Origin: Oscillospiraceae bacterium
GTDB taxonomy: Bacteria; Bacillota_A; Clostridia; Oscillospirales; Oscillospiraceae
Assembly: GCA_017549325.1 (NCBI GenBank)
Contig: JAFYVA010000047.1
Span: 1 to 28,615 of the forward strand
Length of the DNA: 28,615 nucleotides
Reading direction: 5' to 3'
This document shows, piece by piece, positions 6,616 through 13,456 of the stretch. Each line of letters begins with the position of its first letter. The stretch's first letter is position 1. Under the pieces are notes generated by a model, which did no database searches, was not told the origin of the DNA, and was given only the letters and a program-made list of their open reading frames with translations. A program made the translations under genes and the position numbers.

Positions 6616-7551
6616 TTAGTTGTTCTTCTGCTTGGCGATGTAATCGATCAGATACTCGCGCAGGCCGGTGTTGGAAGCGAGGATCTCCTCGGGAGTCCAC
6701 TCCTGCCAGCCCTTACCGGTCTTGAAGCCGTTATCGCCGCGCTCCAGCATCTCAGCCAGGCACTTGGAAGGCTCGTGATTGTCGGCCAGGTGGGGCAGGA
6801 TATAGTCGTGGATGTTCTTGGACAGCTGGATGCTGACCAGGTCGGAGTTCTCCATGGGACCCATGACGGGCCAACGCAGGCCGGGGCCGTACTTGCAGGC
6901 ATCGTCCACGGTCTTGGCATCGGCGATGCCGTTCTCCACCATGTAGAAGGCCTCACGCCACAGGGCGTGCTGCAGACGGTTGGCCACGAAGCCGGGCACG
7001 TCCTTCTTGCAGTAGACGGGCTTCTTGCCGCAGACGGTCATCAGCTCCATGGTCTCCTCGATGACCCACTCCTCGGTGACGTCAGACTTGATGACCTCAA
7101 CCAGGGGGATCAGGTGACCGGGGTTCCAGAAGTGGGCACCCACCACGCGCTCGGGATGGGCGCACTTGGAGCCGATCTCGGTGCAGCTCATGACGGAGGA
7201 GTTGGTGGCCAGGATGCACTTATCGGAGCAGTACTTCTCGATGTTGCAGAACAGCTCCTGCTTGGTGGCCATGACCTCGGGAGCGCACTCGATGATGAAG
7301 TCGGCGTCGGTATAAGCCTTGGCCTCGTCCACCTCGAAGTGGATGCGGCTGATGATGGCAGCCTTCTCCTCCTCGGTGGCGGCGCCGCGGGAGATCATGA
7401 TGTCCAGGTTATTGTTGATCATGTCCCAGCGGTCGTCACGCAGAGCGCGAGTCTTCAGCGTCACATGCAGATCGGGGTTGGAGGCGAAAACCTGAGCAAG
7501 GGCATTGCCCATCATGCCGCCGCCAACGACAACAACATTCTTAATGTTCAT
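6616..7551 (-). CDS. 3-hydroxyacyl-CoA dehydrogenase-family enzyme; likely 3-hydroxy-5-oxohexanoate dehydrogenase
   Basis: A 311-residue NAD-dependent dehydrogenase. The Rossmann motif is GGGMMG (residues 10-15). The CAPE strand follows, with NSSVMSC in place of the NTSSLS of fatty-acid enzymes and AHFWNPGHLIPLVEVI around the catalytic His-Glu region. The C-terminal helical dimer domain (about 190-311) carries VPGFVANRLQHAL. The fold is that of 3-hydroxybutyryl-CoA dehydrogenase (Hbd), but it sits between a reductase and a cyclohydrolase. This fits the pathway member that oxidises (S)-3-hydroxy-5-oxohexanoate, a free acid, to triacetate before BKACE cleavage. L-gulonate or carnitine dehydrogenases share the fold and cannot be excluded by sequence alone. 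Ribosome site AGAGG, spacer eight; 30 bases after the SDR gene. Confidence 0.85.
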   Translation of the reverse strand: MNIKNVVVVGGGMMGNALAQVFASNPDLHVTLKTRALRDDRWDMINNNLDIMISRGAATEEEKAAIISRIHFEVDEAKAYTDADFIIECAPEVMATKQELFCNIEKYCSDKCILATNSSVMSCTEIGSKCAHPERVVGAHFWNPGHLIPLVEVIKSDVTEEWVIEETMELMTVCGKKPVYCKKDVPGFVANRLQHALWREAFYMVENGIADAKTVDDACKYGPGLRWPVMGPMENSDLVSIQLSKNIHDYILPHLADNHEPSKCLAEMLERGDNGFKTGKGWQEWTPEEILASNTGLREYLIDYIAKQKNN

Positions 7552-7581
7552 CGTTTGAACCTCTCTTCAATCGGTTTTAAA

Positions 7582-8391
7582 TCAAACCACCAGATAGCCG
7601 CCGGAGCAGTCGCAGTTGGCGCCGGTGATGAAGTCGGAAGCTGCGGAGGACAGGAACAGGGAGTAGCCGACGAAGTCGGAGGGCTCAGCCAGGCGGCCCA
7701 CGGGCTCACGGTTCAGGAAGTTCTTATACACAGCAGACTCGGGATCGAACATCCACTCGGTCAGATCGCTGCGGAACACGGTGGGGCAGATGGAGTTGAC
7801 GTTGATGCCATACTTGGCAGTCAGGTCGCAAGCCAGGCAGGAGACCATCAGGTCAGCGCCGCCCTTGGAGGTGCAGTAACCGGTGTAGTTGGCCATACCG
7901 CGCTTGGAACGCTGAGAGGTGACAACGATCATCTTGCCGCCCTTGACGCCGGTCTCCTCGACCTGCTTGACCATCTGGTGAGCAACAGCCTTGGTGACGA
8001 CATAGACACTCTTGCAGTCGGCGTCCATGATGTACTGCCAATCCTCAACGGACTGCTCCAGAACGTTCTGGGGCTTGTTGTAGCCGTGGCAGACAGCCAG
8101 GATGTCGATACGGCCATACTTGGCGACGCAAGCGTCGATGACCTTCTGGAAATCGTCATAGTCGGAAGGATCAGCGGTAGCGAATGCGCAGTCGATACCC
8201 TCGGCCACGAACTCATCCTGCAGAGCCTGCAGCTTGGAAGCGTTACGGCCGGTCATGAAGACCTTGGCGCCGGCATAGCCGTAAGCCTTGGCCAGAACGC
8301 AGCCCAGAGCGCCGGTAGCGCCGGTGACGAGAGCGACCTTGCCCTCGACGGAGAACATATTGTTCACAAAATTCTTTTCAACAGCAACCAT
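7582..8391 (-). CDS. SDR-family NAD(P)H reductase; likely phloroglucinol reductase
   Basis: A 269-residue classical short-chain dehydrogenase/reductase. TGATGALG (23-30) binds the cofactor. The usual NNAG motif is altered to VCHGYN (100-105). The catalytic set is S159, Y172 and K176 (YCTSK), followed by ICPTVFRSD. The first 17 residues form an extension before the first beta strand. Phloroglucinol reductases known from gut and soil Clostridia are NADPH-dependent SDR enzymes that reduce the keto tautomer of phloroglucinol to dihydrophloroglucinol, and their genes sit with a cyclohydrolase, a hydroxy-acid dehydrogenase and a BKACE lyase, as here. The specific substrate is therefore inferred from neighbours. 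Start at 8391 has GGAGG ten bases upstream. A general 3-oxoacyl reductase would be the alternative reading. Confidence 0.85.
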   Translation of the reverse strand: MVAVEKNFVNNMFSVEGKVALVTGATGALGCVLAKAYGYAGAKVFMTGRNASKLQALQDEFVAEGIDCAFATADPSDYDDFQKVIDACVAKYGRIDILAVCHGYNKPQNVLEQSVEDWQYIMDADCKSVYVVTKAVAHQMVKQVEETGVKGGKMIVVTSQRSKRGMANYTGYCTSKGGADLMVSCLACDLTAKYGINVNSICPTVFRSDLTEWMFDPESAVYKNFLNREPVGRLAEPSDFVGYSLFLSSAASDFITGANCDCSGGYLVV

Positions 8392-8426
8392 GGTTGTTAT
8401 TCCTCCTGTTTTATTTCGTTTGGCAC

Positions 8427-8777
8427 TTATGCCTCGGGGTAGTTGATGATGACCAGCATCTTGGCGGGCTTGCCGGACTCATTCTTCAGGCCGCGGCCCT
8501 CATTGGGGGGGAAGGAGATGGACTCGCCGGCGTGGACGACATAGACGTTGCCAGCCTTGTCGGTGATGGTCATCTCGCCCTCGAGAACGAAGTAGACCTT
8601 CTCCAGGGGGTTATCATCGTAAGCCCAGTCGGCGCCGCCATCGGGCTCGAACTCGGAGATGCCGATCCAGAACTTGCTGGCACCGGTCTCATCCTTACCG
8701 TGATAACGCTTGCAAGTGACACCAAAGTGACCTGCGGGGAAGTAGGGCTCCAGCTCTTCATAAGTACGCTTAACCAT
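8427..8777 (-). CDS. Small cupin protein, first gene of the phloroglucinol operon
   Basis: A 116-residue single-domain cupin. The second half has the beta-barrel pattern [13 protein letters not shown], then [10 protein letters not shown]. The first cupin motif lacks the usual two-His pair (a D-W-A-Y-D stretch stands in its place), so metal binding is not assured. It is the promoter-proximal gene, 35 bases before the SDR reductase, and should be the most abundant message. I cannot name its reaction: it could be an isomerase/tautomerase acting on a ring ketone, a small-molecule sensor or a stabilising partner. The start at 8777 (MVKRTYEE) has AAAGGAG with an 8-base spacer; an upstream in-frame ATG at 8795 lacks one. 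Confidence 0.75.
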   Translation of the reverse strand: MVKRTYEELEPYFPAGHFGVTCKRYHGKDETGASKFWIGISEFEPDGGADWAYDDNPLEKVYFVLEGEMTITDKAGNVYVVHAGESISFPPNEGRGLKNESGKPAKMLVIINYPEA

Positions 8778-8843
8778 AACATGTACTCCTTTCAAATTTG
8801 TAAAGTTGGTTAAAAGTCACATTTTTTCTATCTTACAGATATT

Positions 8844-8872
8844 GTTATAATATAATAAAGTAGTGTTTTCAA
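8844..8872 (-). promoter_or_regulatory. Promoter of the phloroglucinol operon
   Basis: On the minus strand TTGAAA (8867-8872) and TATAAC (8844-8849) are exactly 17 bases apart, each 5 of 6 to the sigma-A consensus. The region just downstream is very AT-rich. Initiation would be near 8837, leaving a 60-base leader before the cupin ATG. Confidence 0.7.
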
Positions 8873-8897
8873 ACAATTAGGCACTTTTATGTAATCC

Positions 8898-8922
8898 AAT
8901 TACCTCCGGGTAAGTAATTACC
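8898..8922. promoter_or_regulatory. Repeat cluster between the divergent promoters, candidate HxlR operator
   Basis: AATTACC occurs twice in direct orientation (8898-8904 and 8916-8922, 18 bases apart) with an inverted GGTAA (about 8909-8913) between them. The three half-sites form TTACC-N4-GGTAA and GGTAA-N4-TTACC. The cluster lies upstream of both -35 elements, where a regulator could act on either gene. Confidence 0.5.
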
Positions 8923-8932
8923 AAATAGTGTC

Positions 8933-8961
8933 TTGATTTTTCCATAAAAAGAGTGTATACT
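8933..8961 (+). promoter_or_regulatory. Promoter of the HxlR regulator gene
   Basis: TTGATT (8933-8938) and TATACT (8956-8961) are separated by 17 bases. The -10 matches 5 of 6 and the -35 4 of 6. Transcription would begin near 8968, about 175 bases before the start codon. Confidence 0.65.
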
Positions 8962-8965
8962 CTTT
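8948..8965. promoter_or_regulatory. Inverted repeat over the regulator's -10 box
   Basis: AAAGAGT (8948-8954), a GTAT spacer and ACTCTTT (8959-8965) form a perfect 7-4-7 inverted repeat that covers the -10 element of the regulator gene. Its position suggests repression, for example autoregulation. Confidence 0.45.
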
Positions 8966-8967
8966 AT

Positions 8968-9141
8968 GCAAAGTGCAATAAAAAACGCGGTATTTTTCCC
9001 TCTTTGTGCGAATTGCATAAAATCGAGGAGAAATTTTCTGCATCTGTCCCGGCATGGGAAACGATGGAGTAAGCCGGTTTTGTATTCCTCTGTTTCACGC
9101 CGCGGGAGCGGCGCAAAAAGTTAGCGAAAGGAGTGAGCAGC
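8968..9141 (+). other. Long structured leader of the HxlR gene
   Basis: About 175 untranslated bases precede the regulator. Visible stems are CCGGC (9049-9053) with GCCGG (9073-9077), and CGCCGC (9098-9103) with GCGGCG (9108-9113) closed by a GGGA tetraloop. The ribosome site follows. I do not recognise a known riboswitch class. Confidence 0.35.
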
Positions 9142-9603
9142 ATGGCGCGGAACAAGTTTGAAGGGCCCACCAATCCCTATCACTATGCCCTGCACTGTAT
9201 TGGAGGAAAATGGAAGATGACCATCCTCCACGAGATCGAAACATACGGCAGTATTCACTTTAACCAGACGCTGAAGGTGCTGCCCATTTCCGAGAAGGTG
9301 TTGAGCCAGCAGCTGAAGGAGCTCATCGAGGACGGGCTGGTGCAGCGGAATGTGGACTCCTCCGTCTACCCTCCCGCTGTGGAATATGTGCTGACCGATG
9401 CCGGTGCCGAGCTGGTGCCGGTGCTGGATATTCTCTACATCTGGAGCATCCGGCAGATGGATGCCAACGGGCTTCCCATTGACGCCGACGCCTTTGTGGT
9501 GCATCAGTCGGAGAAGTTCGTCAACGAGCTCAACGGCATCATGTCCCACAACGGATTCCTGCCCGATGCGCAGCGGCAGGGCGCAAAGAAACGGTACGAA
9601 TAA
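9142..9603 (+). CDS. HxlR-family winged-helix transcriptional regulator
   Basis: A 153-residue HxlR-type (MarR-like winged-helix) regulator. The family signature is plain: a Cys in HCIGGKWKMTIL (C19 of this start), GSIHFNQTLKVLP, the recognition helix in SEKVLSQQLKELIEDGLV, then a wing with VEYVLTDAGAEL and a C-terminal dimer helix (ILYIWSIRQMD). A C-terminal extension of about 40 residues exceeds the usual 100-120 and could carry ligand specificity. It is divergent from the cupin-reductase operon with repeat elements between, so it probably controls that operon in response to the aromatic substrate or an intermediate. Whether it activates or represses cannot be told. The ATG at 9142 (GGAG, spacer eight) is preferred to a GTG at 9133. 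Confidence 0.9.
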   Translation: MARNKFEGPTNPYHYALHCIGGKWKMTILHEIETYGSIHFNQTLKVLPISEKVLSQQLKELIEDGLVQRNVDSSVYPPAVEYVLTDAGAELVPVLDILYIWSIRQMDANGLPIDADAFVVHQSEKFVNELNGIMSHNGFLPDAQRQGAKKRYE

Positions 9604-9609
9604 AACGCT

Positions 9610-9645
9610 AATCACCGCAGGGTCTCCCCTGCGGTGATTTTTGTT
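9610..9645 (+). terminator. Terminator after the HxlR gene
   Basis: A perfect 13-bp stem (AATCACCGCAGGG at 9610-9622, complement at 9627-9639) with loop TCTC is followed by TTTTGTTT, six bases after the regulator's stop codon. Confidence 0.9.
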
Positions 9646-9658
9646 TATGAGGATAAAT

Positions 9659-9797
9659 TTCCCGTCAACGGGAAGGAAGATCGTGTGAAAGAAACCCGGG
9701 AAGGGTGTCTTTCACGAAATGAAATCCAACTGCTCTTTATACTTTGCAAAAGTTTAAAGAGCGCAGCTCCTTTGCAAACATACTGTTTGCAAAGGAG
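9659..9797. repeat. Tandem series of four different stem-loops
   Basis: Four consecutive inverted repeats fill the gap between two convergent genes: 9659-9674 (TTCCCGT/ACGGGAA), 9685-9715 (GTGAAAGA/TCTTTCAC with inner ACCC/GGGT), 9732-9762 (GCTCTTTA/TAAAGAGC with inner ACTTT/AAAGT) and 9767-9797 (a perfect 14-bp arm, CTCCTTTGCAAACA, three-base loop). The stems differ in sequence and are not copies of one another. They are flanked by a terminator on each side. No open frame or recognised RNA family explains them. Confidence 0.6.
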
Positions 9798-9825
9798 AAG
9801 AGCCGCCTCGTATGAGGCGGCTCTT
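9798..9825 (-). terminator. Terminator after the MFS carrier
   Basis: A perfect 12-bp stem (AAGAGCCGCCTC at 9798-9809, complement at 9814-9825) with loop GTAT directly abuts the neighbouring hairpin. Reading leftwards it is followed by a T/C-rich run. It lies 32 bases beyond the carrier's stop. Confidence 0.7.
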
Positions 9826-9857
9826 GGATAATATCACGGAATCAGTTTTGTTATGGC

Positions 9858-11258
9858 TTACTTACGGCCGACCAGAGCGTCATCCAGGGGCTTGCCGGCA
9901 GCAGCACGATACTTATCATCGAACTTCTTAACGCGGGCAGGCTTGAACAGCAGCAGCATGATCAGGGAGACCACGCCGGCGATCAGCAGGAAGATGAAGC
10001 AGGGACCGGTGTCGGGCATACCCTGAGTCTTGGCAGCATTCATGAACATCAGGGAAGCGATGATCACGGGAGACAGGTTGTTCATCAGGTTGGCCAGGGG
10101 GTTGACCTTACCGAACACGGTGGGGAAGTCCTCAATACGCCAGTACTGGACGGAGCCGGAAACGGTGTAGTTGGAGGAAGCGCCCATGAAGATGCCCAGG
10201 ATCCACATACCGGCGATAACACCGATCTGGGAGCCGGTAGCACCAACGATACCGGAGATGATCATGGCGATAACAGCGATGATCATGGACTTGCGGCAGC
10301 CGATCTTGGTGTCGACGATACCCAGCAGCCAGCTGCCGACGATGGCGATGACGGAGTTGATCATCAGAATCATATCGAACTTAGCAGAGGTGGGATCGAT
10401 ACCGACGGAGACGAAGATATTGGTGGTCTGCGTCATCATACCGACGGAACCCATCAGCATGAAGCCCATGGGGATTGCGATCAGCCAGAAGTCGGGGCAA
10501 GCCAGAGTGTGGCCCAGACCCCAGACGGAGGTCTTGCGGTTCTCCACCTCGAACTTGGTCATGGCAGCAGCGATCTCGGGAGTCATGGACTTGTCGTTGT
10601 CGCGGTAAGCACCGACCATCTCGGGGAAGTCCTTCAGCAGCAGGATGGCCAGGATCACGCCGACGACCACGATGATGAAGAAGGGCATGTAAGCCTTGCG
10701 GGCGATGGGAGCGATGGCAGCGATCATAACCTCGGCGGGAACGCCCTCAGCGGCCATACCCATGGACATACCGATAGCCTCGCCCAGGAAGATACCCATC
10801 AGAGCGTTACCGACGGGGAAGGCGATGGTGACCAGACCCATGACGGTACCCTTACGACGGGGGAACCACTGGCCGATCAGGATGCCGATGATGAAGGTGG
10901 ACCAGATGATCACGAACAGGCAAGCCACGAAGTAGCAGACATTCCACAGCTTACCGGGGGTGGCCATCATCACGCCGAAGGAGGCGACGATGGAGATCAC
11001 GCCCATGACGATGCTGAGGCGATAGATGCTCTTGATCTTGCCGATGAAGGGGGAAGCGATGACCTGAATGACCACGCCCAGAACGGCGGCGATGGTGTAG
11101 ATCTTGGCAACACCCTGAGTGCCGTTGACGGGATCATAGTAGCTGCCCAGTGCGTTCATGGGCCAGTTGGTGAAGCAAACGAAAGCGATGTAGGCCAGGA
11201 ACTGATAGATCATCAGGATCCAGCCGCGGGCGCCAAAGCCCTTAACATTCTGATTCAT
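9858..11258 (-). CDS. MFS transporter, oxalate/formate-antiporter-like
   Basis: A 466-residue major facilitator with about 12 hydrophobic segments. Typical marks are the loop between helices 2 and 3 (GKIKSIYRLS), FPRRKGTVMG after helix 4, a long cytoplasmic loop in the middle (about 215-260) and DTKIGCRKS between helices 8 and 9. Overall it resembles the OFA (oxalate/formate antiporter) branch, which moves small organic anions, but substrate cannot be read from sequence. It sits between the phloroglucinol operon and the flavoprotein-ACP operon, so an aromatic or short-chain acid imported for, or exported by, these pathways is the natural guess. A 237-base gap with its own hairpins separates it from the kinase gene, so it may have its own promoter. 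GAGGAG lies eight bases before the ATG. Confidence 0.88.
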   Translation of the reverse strand: MNQNVKGFGARGWILMIYQFLAYIAFVCFTNWPMNALGSYYDPVNGTQGVAKIYTIAAVLGVVIQVIASPFIGKIKSIYRLSIVMGVISIVASFGVMMATPGKLWNVCYFVACLFVIIWSTFIIGILIGQWFPRRKGTVMGLVTIAFPVGNALMGIFLGEAIGMSMGMAAEGVPAEVMIAAIAPIARKAYMPFFIIVVVGVILAILLLKDFPEMVGAYRDNDKSMTPEIAAAMTKFEVENRKTSVWGLGHTLACPDFWLIAIPMGFMLMGSVGMMTQTTNIFVSVGIDPTSAKFDMILMINSVIAIVGSWLLGIVDTKIGCRKSMIIAVIAMIISGIVGATGSQIGVIAGMWILGIFMGASSNYTVSGSVQYWRIEDFPTVFGKVNPLANLMNNLSPVIIASLMFMNAAKTQGMPDTGPCFIFLLIAGVVSLIMLLLFKPARVKKFDDKYRAAAGKPLDDALVGRK

Positions 11259-11495
11259 TTTTGTCTCTCCTCAATAATTGTTGTGCGTTTTCATATCCCT
11301 CTCCAAAAGAATAGGAAAACAGCGGTTGTTTACCTCCTGAACGGAGGCTGTGTCTTATGTTTGTGCTCTTCCGTGATATTGTTGCAGGGGTATATCGTTT
11401 CAATGCGCTTCCCCGTTGTGCAGGGCTATGGCGGAGGGCCGATTGGCCCCCCACCACCCTGACATGAGGAAGAGCATAGACACGCAGGAAACAGG
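11259..11495. other. Intergenic region upstream of the MFS gene, with inverted repeats
   Basis: This 237-base gap has no credible gene. GGGCC/GGCCC forms a short stem near 11436-11449, CCTCC/GGAGG another near 11333-11347. A distant inverted pair TGCTCTTCC (11364-11372) and GGAAGAGCA (11468-11476) extends imperfectly outwards to GTGTC/GACAC. I could not find a convincing promoter for the carrier gene, although one is expected here. Confidence 0.35.
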
Positions 11496-12599
11496 TTAGT
11501 TCTTCAGATAATCGAAGTTCTCAAACACGGGGATACCGGTGTACTGCAGCACCTCTTCCTCGCCCTTCAGAGCGCGGATGGCACCGGCAGCCAGAGCTTC
11601 CATCTCGAACTCGCCGGCCTGAACGCTGATGGGGGCGATCCAGCCCACATACTCGCTCAGCTGCTCCACCAGATACTTCTCGTGAGAGATACCGCCGGTG
11701 AAGATGATGGCGTCCACCTTGCCCTTCAGGACGGAGGCGCAGCCGCCGACAGCCTTGGCCAGCTGACGGATGAAGGCATCGTACACCAGCTTGGCGTACT
11801 TATCGCCGGCATTGATCATAGCCACGATCTCGCGGGCATCGGAGGTGCCCAGATGATCGGTCAGACCGCCGTTCTTGACGATGCGGTCATACAGCTCCTT
11901 CTCGGTGTACTTACCGGAGAAGCACAGCTTCACCAGGTCGGTGGCGGGCAGCCAGCCGGCGCGGGTGGGAGCCATGGGGCCGTCACCGTTCACGGCGTCG
12001 TTGACGCTGCAGTACTTACCCTTGCGGTGAGCAGCCACGGTGACACCGCCGCCGATGTGGCAGCAGATCAGGTTCAGGTCCTCGTACTTCTTACCGATGG
12101 AGTTGGCATAGCGGATGCAGTTCTCCTTGTGGTTCAGAGGATGGCCCTTGCTCTGACGATACAGCTCGTGGAAGCCGCAGATGCGCTCCTCGTCGTCCAG
12201 CTCGTCAACATCGGGGGGATTGACGCAGAACACCTCGCCGCCGTAGACCTTCTGCATCTCCTTGGCGATCTGGGGGCCAAGGGTGTTGGGGTGACGGACG
12301 GTGAAGCAGGCGCGGGCGTGCTCCATCAGCTTCTCGTTGGCAGCGTAGACGCCGCCCTTGAGGCCAACCAGACCGCCGCAGCGGGCAGCGAAGGCATCGA
12401 CACCCTCCAGAGACACACCGGCGGCATTGACCTCGGCCATGATGGTCTCCATGCGGTAGGGCAGCTGATCACGGATCTCCTTGAACTTCTTCAGCTCTTC
12501 GGCAGCGTGATCCACATTGGTGCCCCAGACCTTCTTGTCGTCCTCAAACAGGGCGATCTTGGTGCTGGTGGAACCGGGGTTGATAACAAAAATCTTCAT
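11496..12599 (-). CDS. buk: Butyrate-kinase-type acyl kinase
   Basis: A 367-residue ASKHA-fold kinase of the acetate/butyrate kinase family, which transfers phosphate from an acyl phosphate to ADP and releases a carboxylic acid plus ATP. The adenosine motif NPGSTSTKIALF is at 7-18. GGLVGLKGG, RHPNTLGPQIA, CHIGGGVTVAAH and IIFTGGISHEKYL match butyrate kinases (355-370 residues) rather than acetate kinases (about 400). It ends the unit that starts with the flavoprotein and follows the carrier protein gene by 14 bases. A Pta-type acyltransferase lies in the neighbouring operon, and together they could convert a thioester to ATP. The acyl group may be butyrate or a branched or substituted short-chain acid. 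GAGGAG provides the ribosome site. Confidence 0.88.
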   Translation of the reverse strand: MKIFVINPGSTSTKIALFEDDKKVWGTNVDHAAEELKKFKEIRDQLPYRMETIMAEVNAAGVSLEGVDAFAARCGGLVGLKGGVYAANEKLMEHARACFTVRHPNTLGPQIAKEMQKVYGGEVFCVNPPDVDELDDEERICGFHELYRQSKGHPLNHKENCIRYANSIGKKYEDLNLICCHIGGGVTVAAHRKGKYCSVNDAVNGDGPMAPTRAGWLPATDLVKLCFSGKYTEKELYDRIVKNGGLTDHLGTSDAREIVAMINAGDKYAKLVYDAFIRQLAKAVGGCASVLKGKVDAIIFTGGISHEKYLVEQLSEYVGWIAPISVQAGEFEMEALAAGAIRALKGEEEVLQYTGIPVFENFDYLKN

Positions 12600-12613
12600 C
12601 GAGGTCTCCTCAA

Positions 12614-12853
12614 TTACTCGTCCAGCAGCTCGCAGACGTAGTCGACGGACTCACCGATGGTGGCCTTGCGGCGGAACTGCATGAAGGGGATCTCCACATC
12701 GAACTCGTCCTCCAGGACGGTGATCATAGAGGTGTAGTTGGTGGACTTGATGCCGATATCAGCATACTTGGTCTCCTCGGTGTAACCCTGATCGCCCAGC
12801 ATAGCGGTCAGGCGCTCGATGATCATGTTCAAAACATTGCTTCTTTCTTCCAT
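12614..12853 (-). CDS. Stand-alone acyl carrier protein
   Basis: A 79-residue, acidic, four-helix carrier protein. The attachment site is D32-I-G-I-K-S37, where S37 would carry 4'-phosphopantetheine. The usual DSL is KST here, and the segment after it (NYTSMITVLEDEFDVEI) is the recognition helix. It differs from a housekeeping fatty-acid ACP, which has a canonical G-x-D-S-L and sits with fab genes. Here it lies between an Fe-S protein and a butyrate-type kinase in a catabolic unit, and a dedicated phosphopantetheinyl transferase is encoded 8 kb away in the same cluster. This suggests a carrier that holds the substrate acyl group during reduction or cleavage. Partners of this kind exist in citrate lyase and malonate decarboxylase, but their genes are absent here. 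GGAGG lies nine bases before the ATG. Confidence 0.85.
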   Translation of the reverse strand: MEERSNVLNMIIERLTAMLGDQGYTEETKYADIGIKSTNYTSMITVLEDEFDVEIPFMQFRRKATIGESVDYVCELLDE

Positions 12854-12889
12854 GGTAGTGTACCTCCAAATATGATTATAAAATAACGA

Positions 12890-13456
12890 TTACTTCTTGC
12901 AGGGGACAGGCTTTGCGGGGCCGCGGGGCTTCACAGCGCCGGCCACCACAATGGCATCCTCGTCGCAGGCGCTCATGCACTTACCACACTGGGTGCACTC
13001 GGCCTGATCGATGACGTGGATGAACTTCTTCTTGCCCATGATGGCATCGTCGTCGCACTCGTCCATACAATCGCCGCAGCCGATGCAGAGATCCGGCAGG
13101 ATGTGGTAGGTAACGAACTTCTTGCAGACGCCGGCCTTGCAGCCCTTCTTGGCAACATGGGCGGCAAACTCATCACCGTACTTTTCAAAAACAGCCAGAG
13201 CGGTCTTTGCCAGCTCGATGCCGTCCTCGCACAGGGACTGGACTGCCATCAGATTGCACAGCTTGGTAAGCTGAGCCATATCGGTGCCGCGGGAACGCTT
13301 GGCAGTGATGTCAGTGAGGGTCAGCTCCAGCTGGGCAGCACCTTCGTAACCGAAGACGCACTTACCGCAGTCGAGGCACTTGTGACCCTTGACATACTCC
13401 AGCAGCTCATTGACGGGGCACTGCTTCTCAGTGAGGTTCAACAGCTTCTCGTTCAT
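12890..13456 (-). CDS. NuoF C-terminal-type Fe-S domain fused to a 2[4Fe-4S] ferredoxin
   Basis: A 188-residue electron-transfer protein. C27-x2-C30-x2-C33 and C76 match the single [4Fe-4S] site at the C-terminal end of NuoF/HydB flavin subunits. The C-terminus carries two ferredoxin clusters, C124/127/130/134 and C154/157/160/164. The NADH- and FMN-binding parts of NuoF are absent, so this is the tail of such a subunit used on its own. An extra C106/C111 pair lies between. Its ATG overlaps the TGA of the NuoG-GltD gene, so the two are made together and probably form one complex. They would carry electrons between NAD(P)H, bound to the partner's GltD part, and the flavoprotein reductase. It is cytoplasmic, with no signal peptide or membrane helix. 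Confidence 0.82.
   Translation of the reverse strand: MNEKLLNLTEKQCPVNELLEYVKGHKCLDCGKCVFGYEGAAQLELTLTDITAKRSRGTDMAQLTKLCNLMAVQSLCEDGIELAKTALAVFEKYGDEFAAHVAKKGCKAGVCKKFVTYHILPDLCIGCGDCMDECDDDAIMGKKKFIHVIDQAECTQCGKCMSACDEDAIVVAGAVKPRGPAKPVPCKK

Noticed and set aside
8968..9141. Cobalamin, TPP or c-di-GMP riboswitch in the regulator leader
   Set aside because: None of the conserved core strings of those classes is present; only generic stems are visible.
9858..11258. Naming the MFS carrier an oxalate/formate antiporter outright
   Set aside because: Only general OFA-like features are visible and no oxalate genes are nearby, so substrate is left open.
12614..12853. Housekeeping fatty-acid AcpP
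   Set aside because: No fab or plsX genes are near, the attachment motif is not the usual DSL, and the gene is embedded in a catabolic unit with a kinase.
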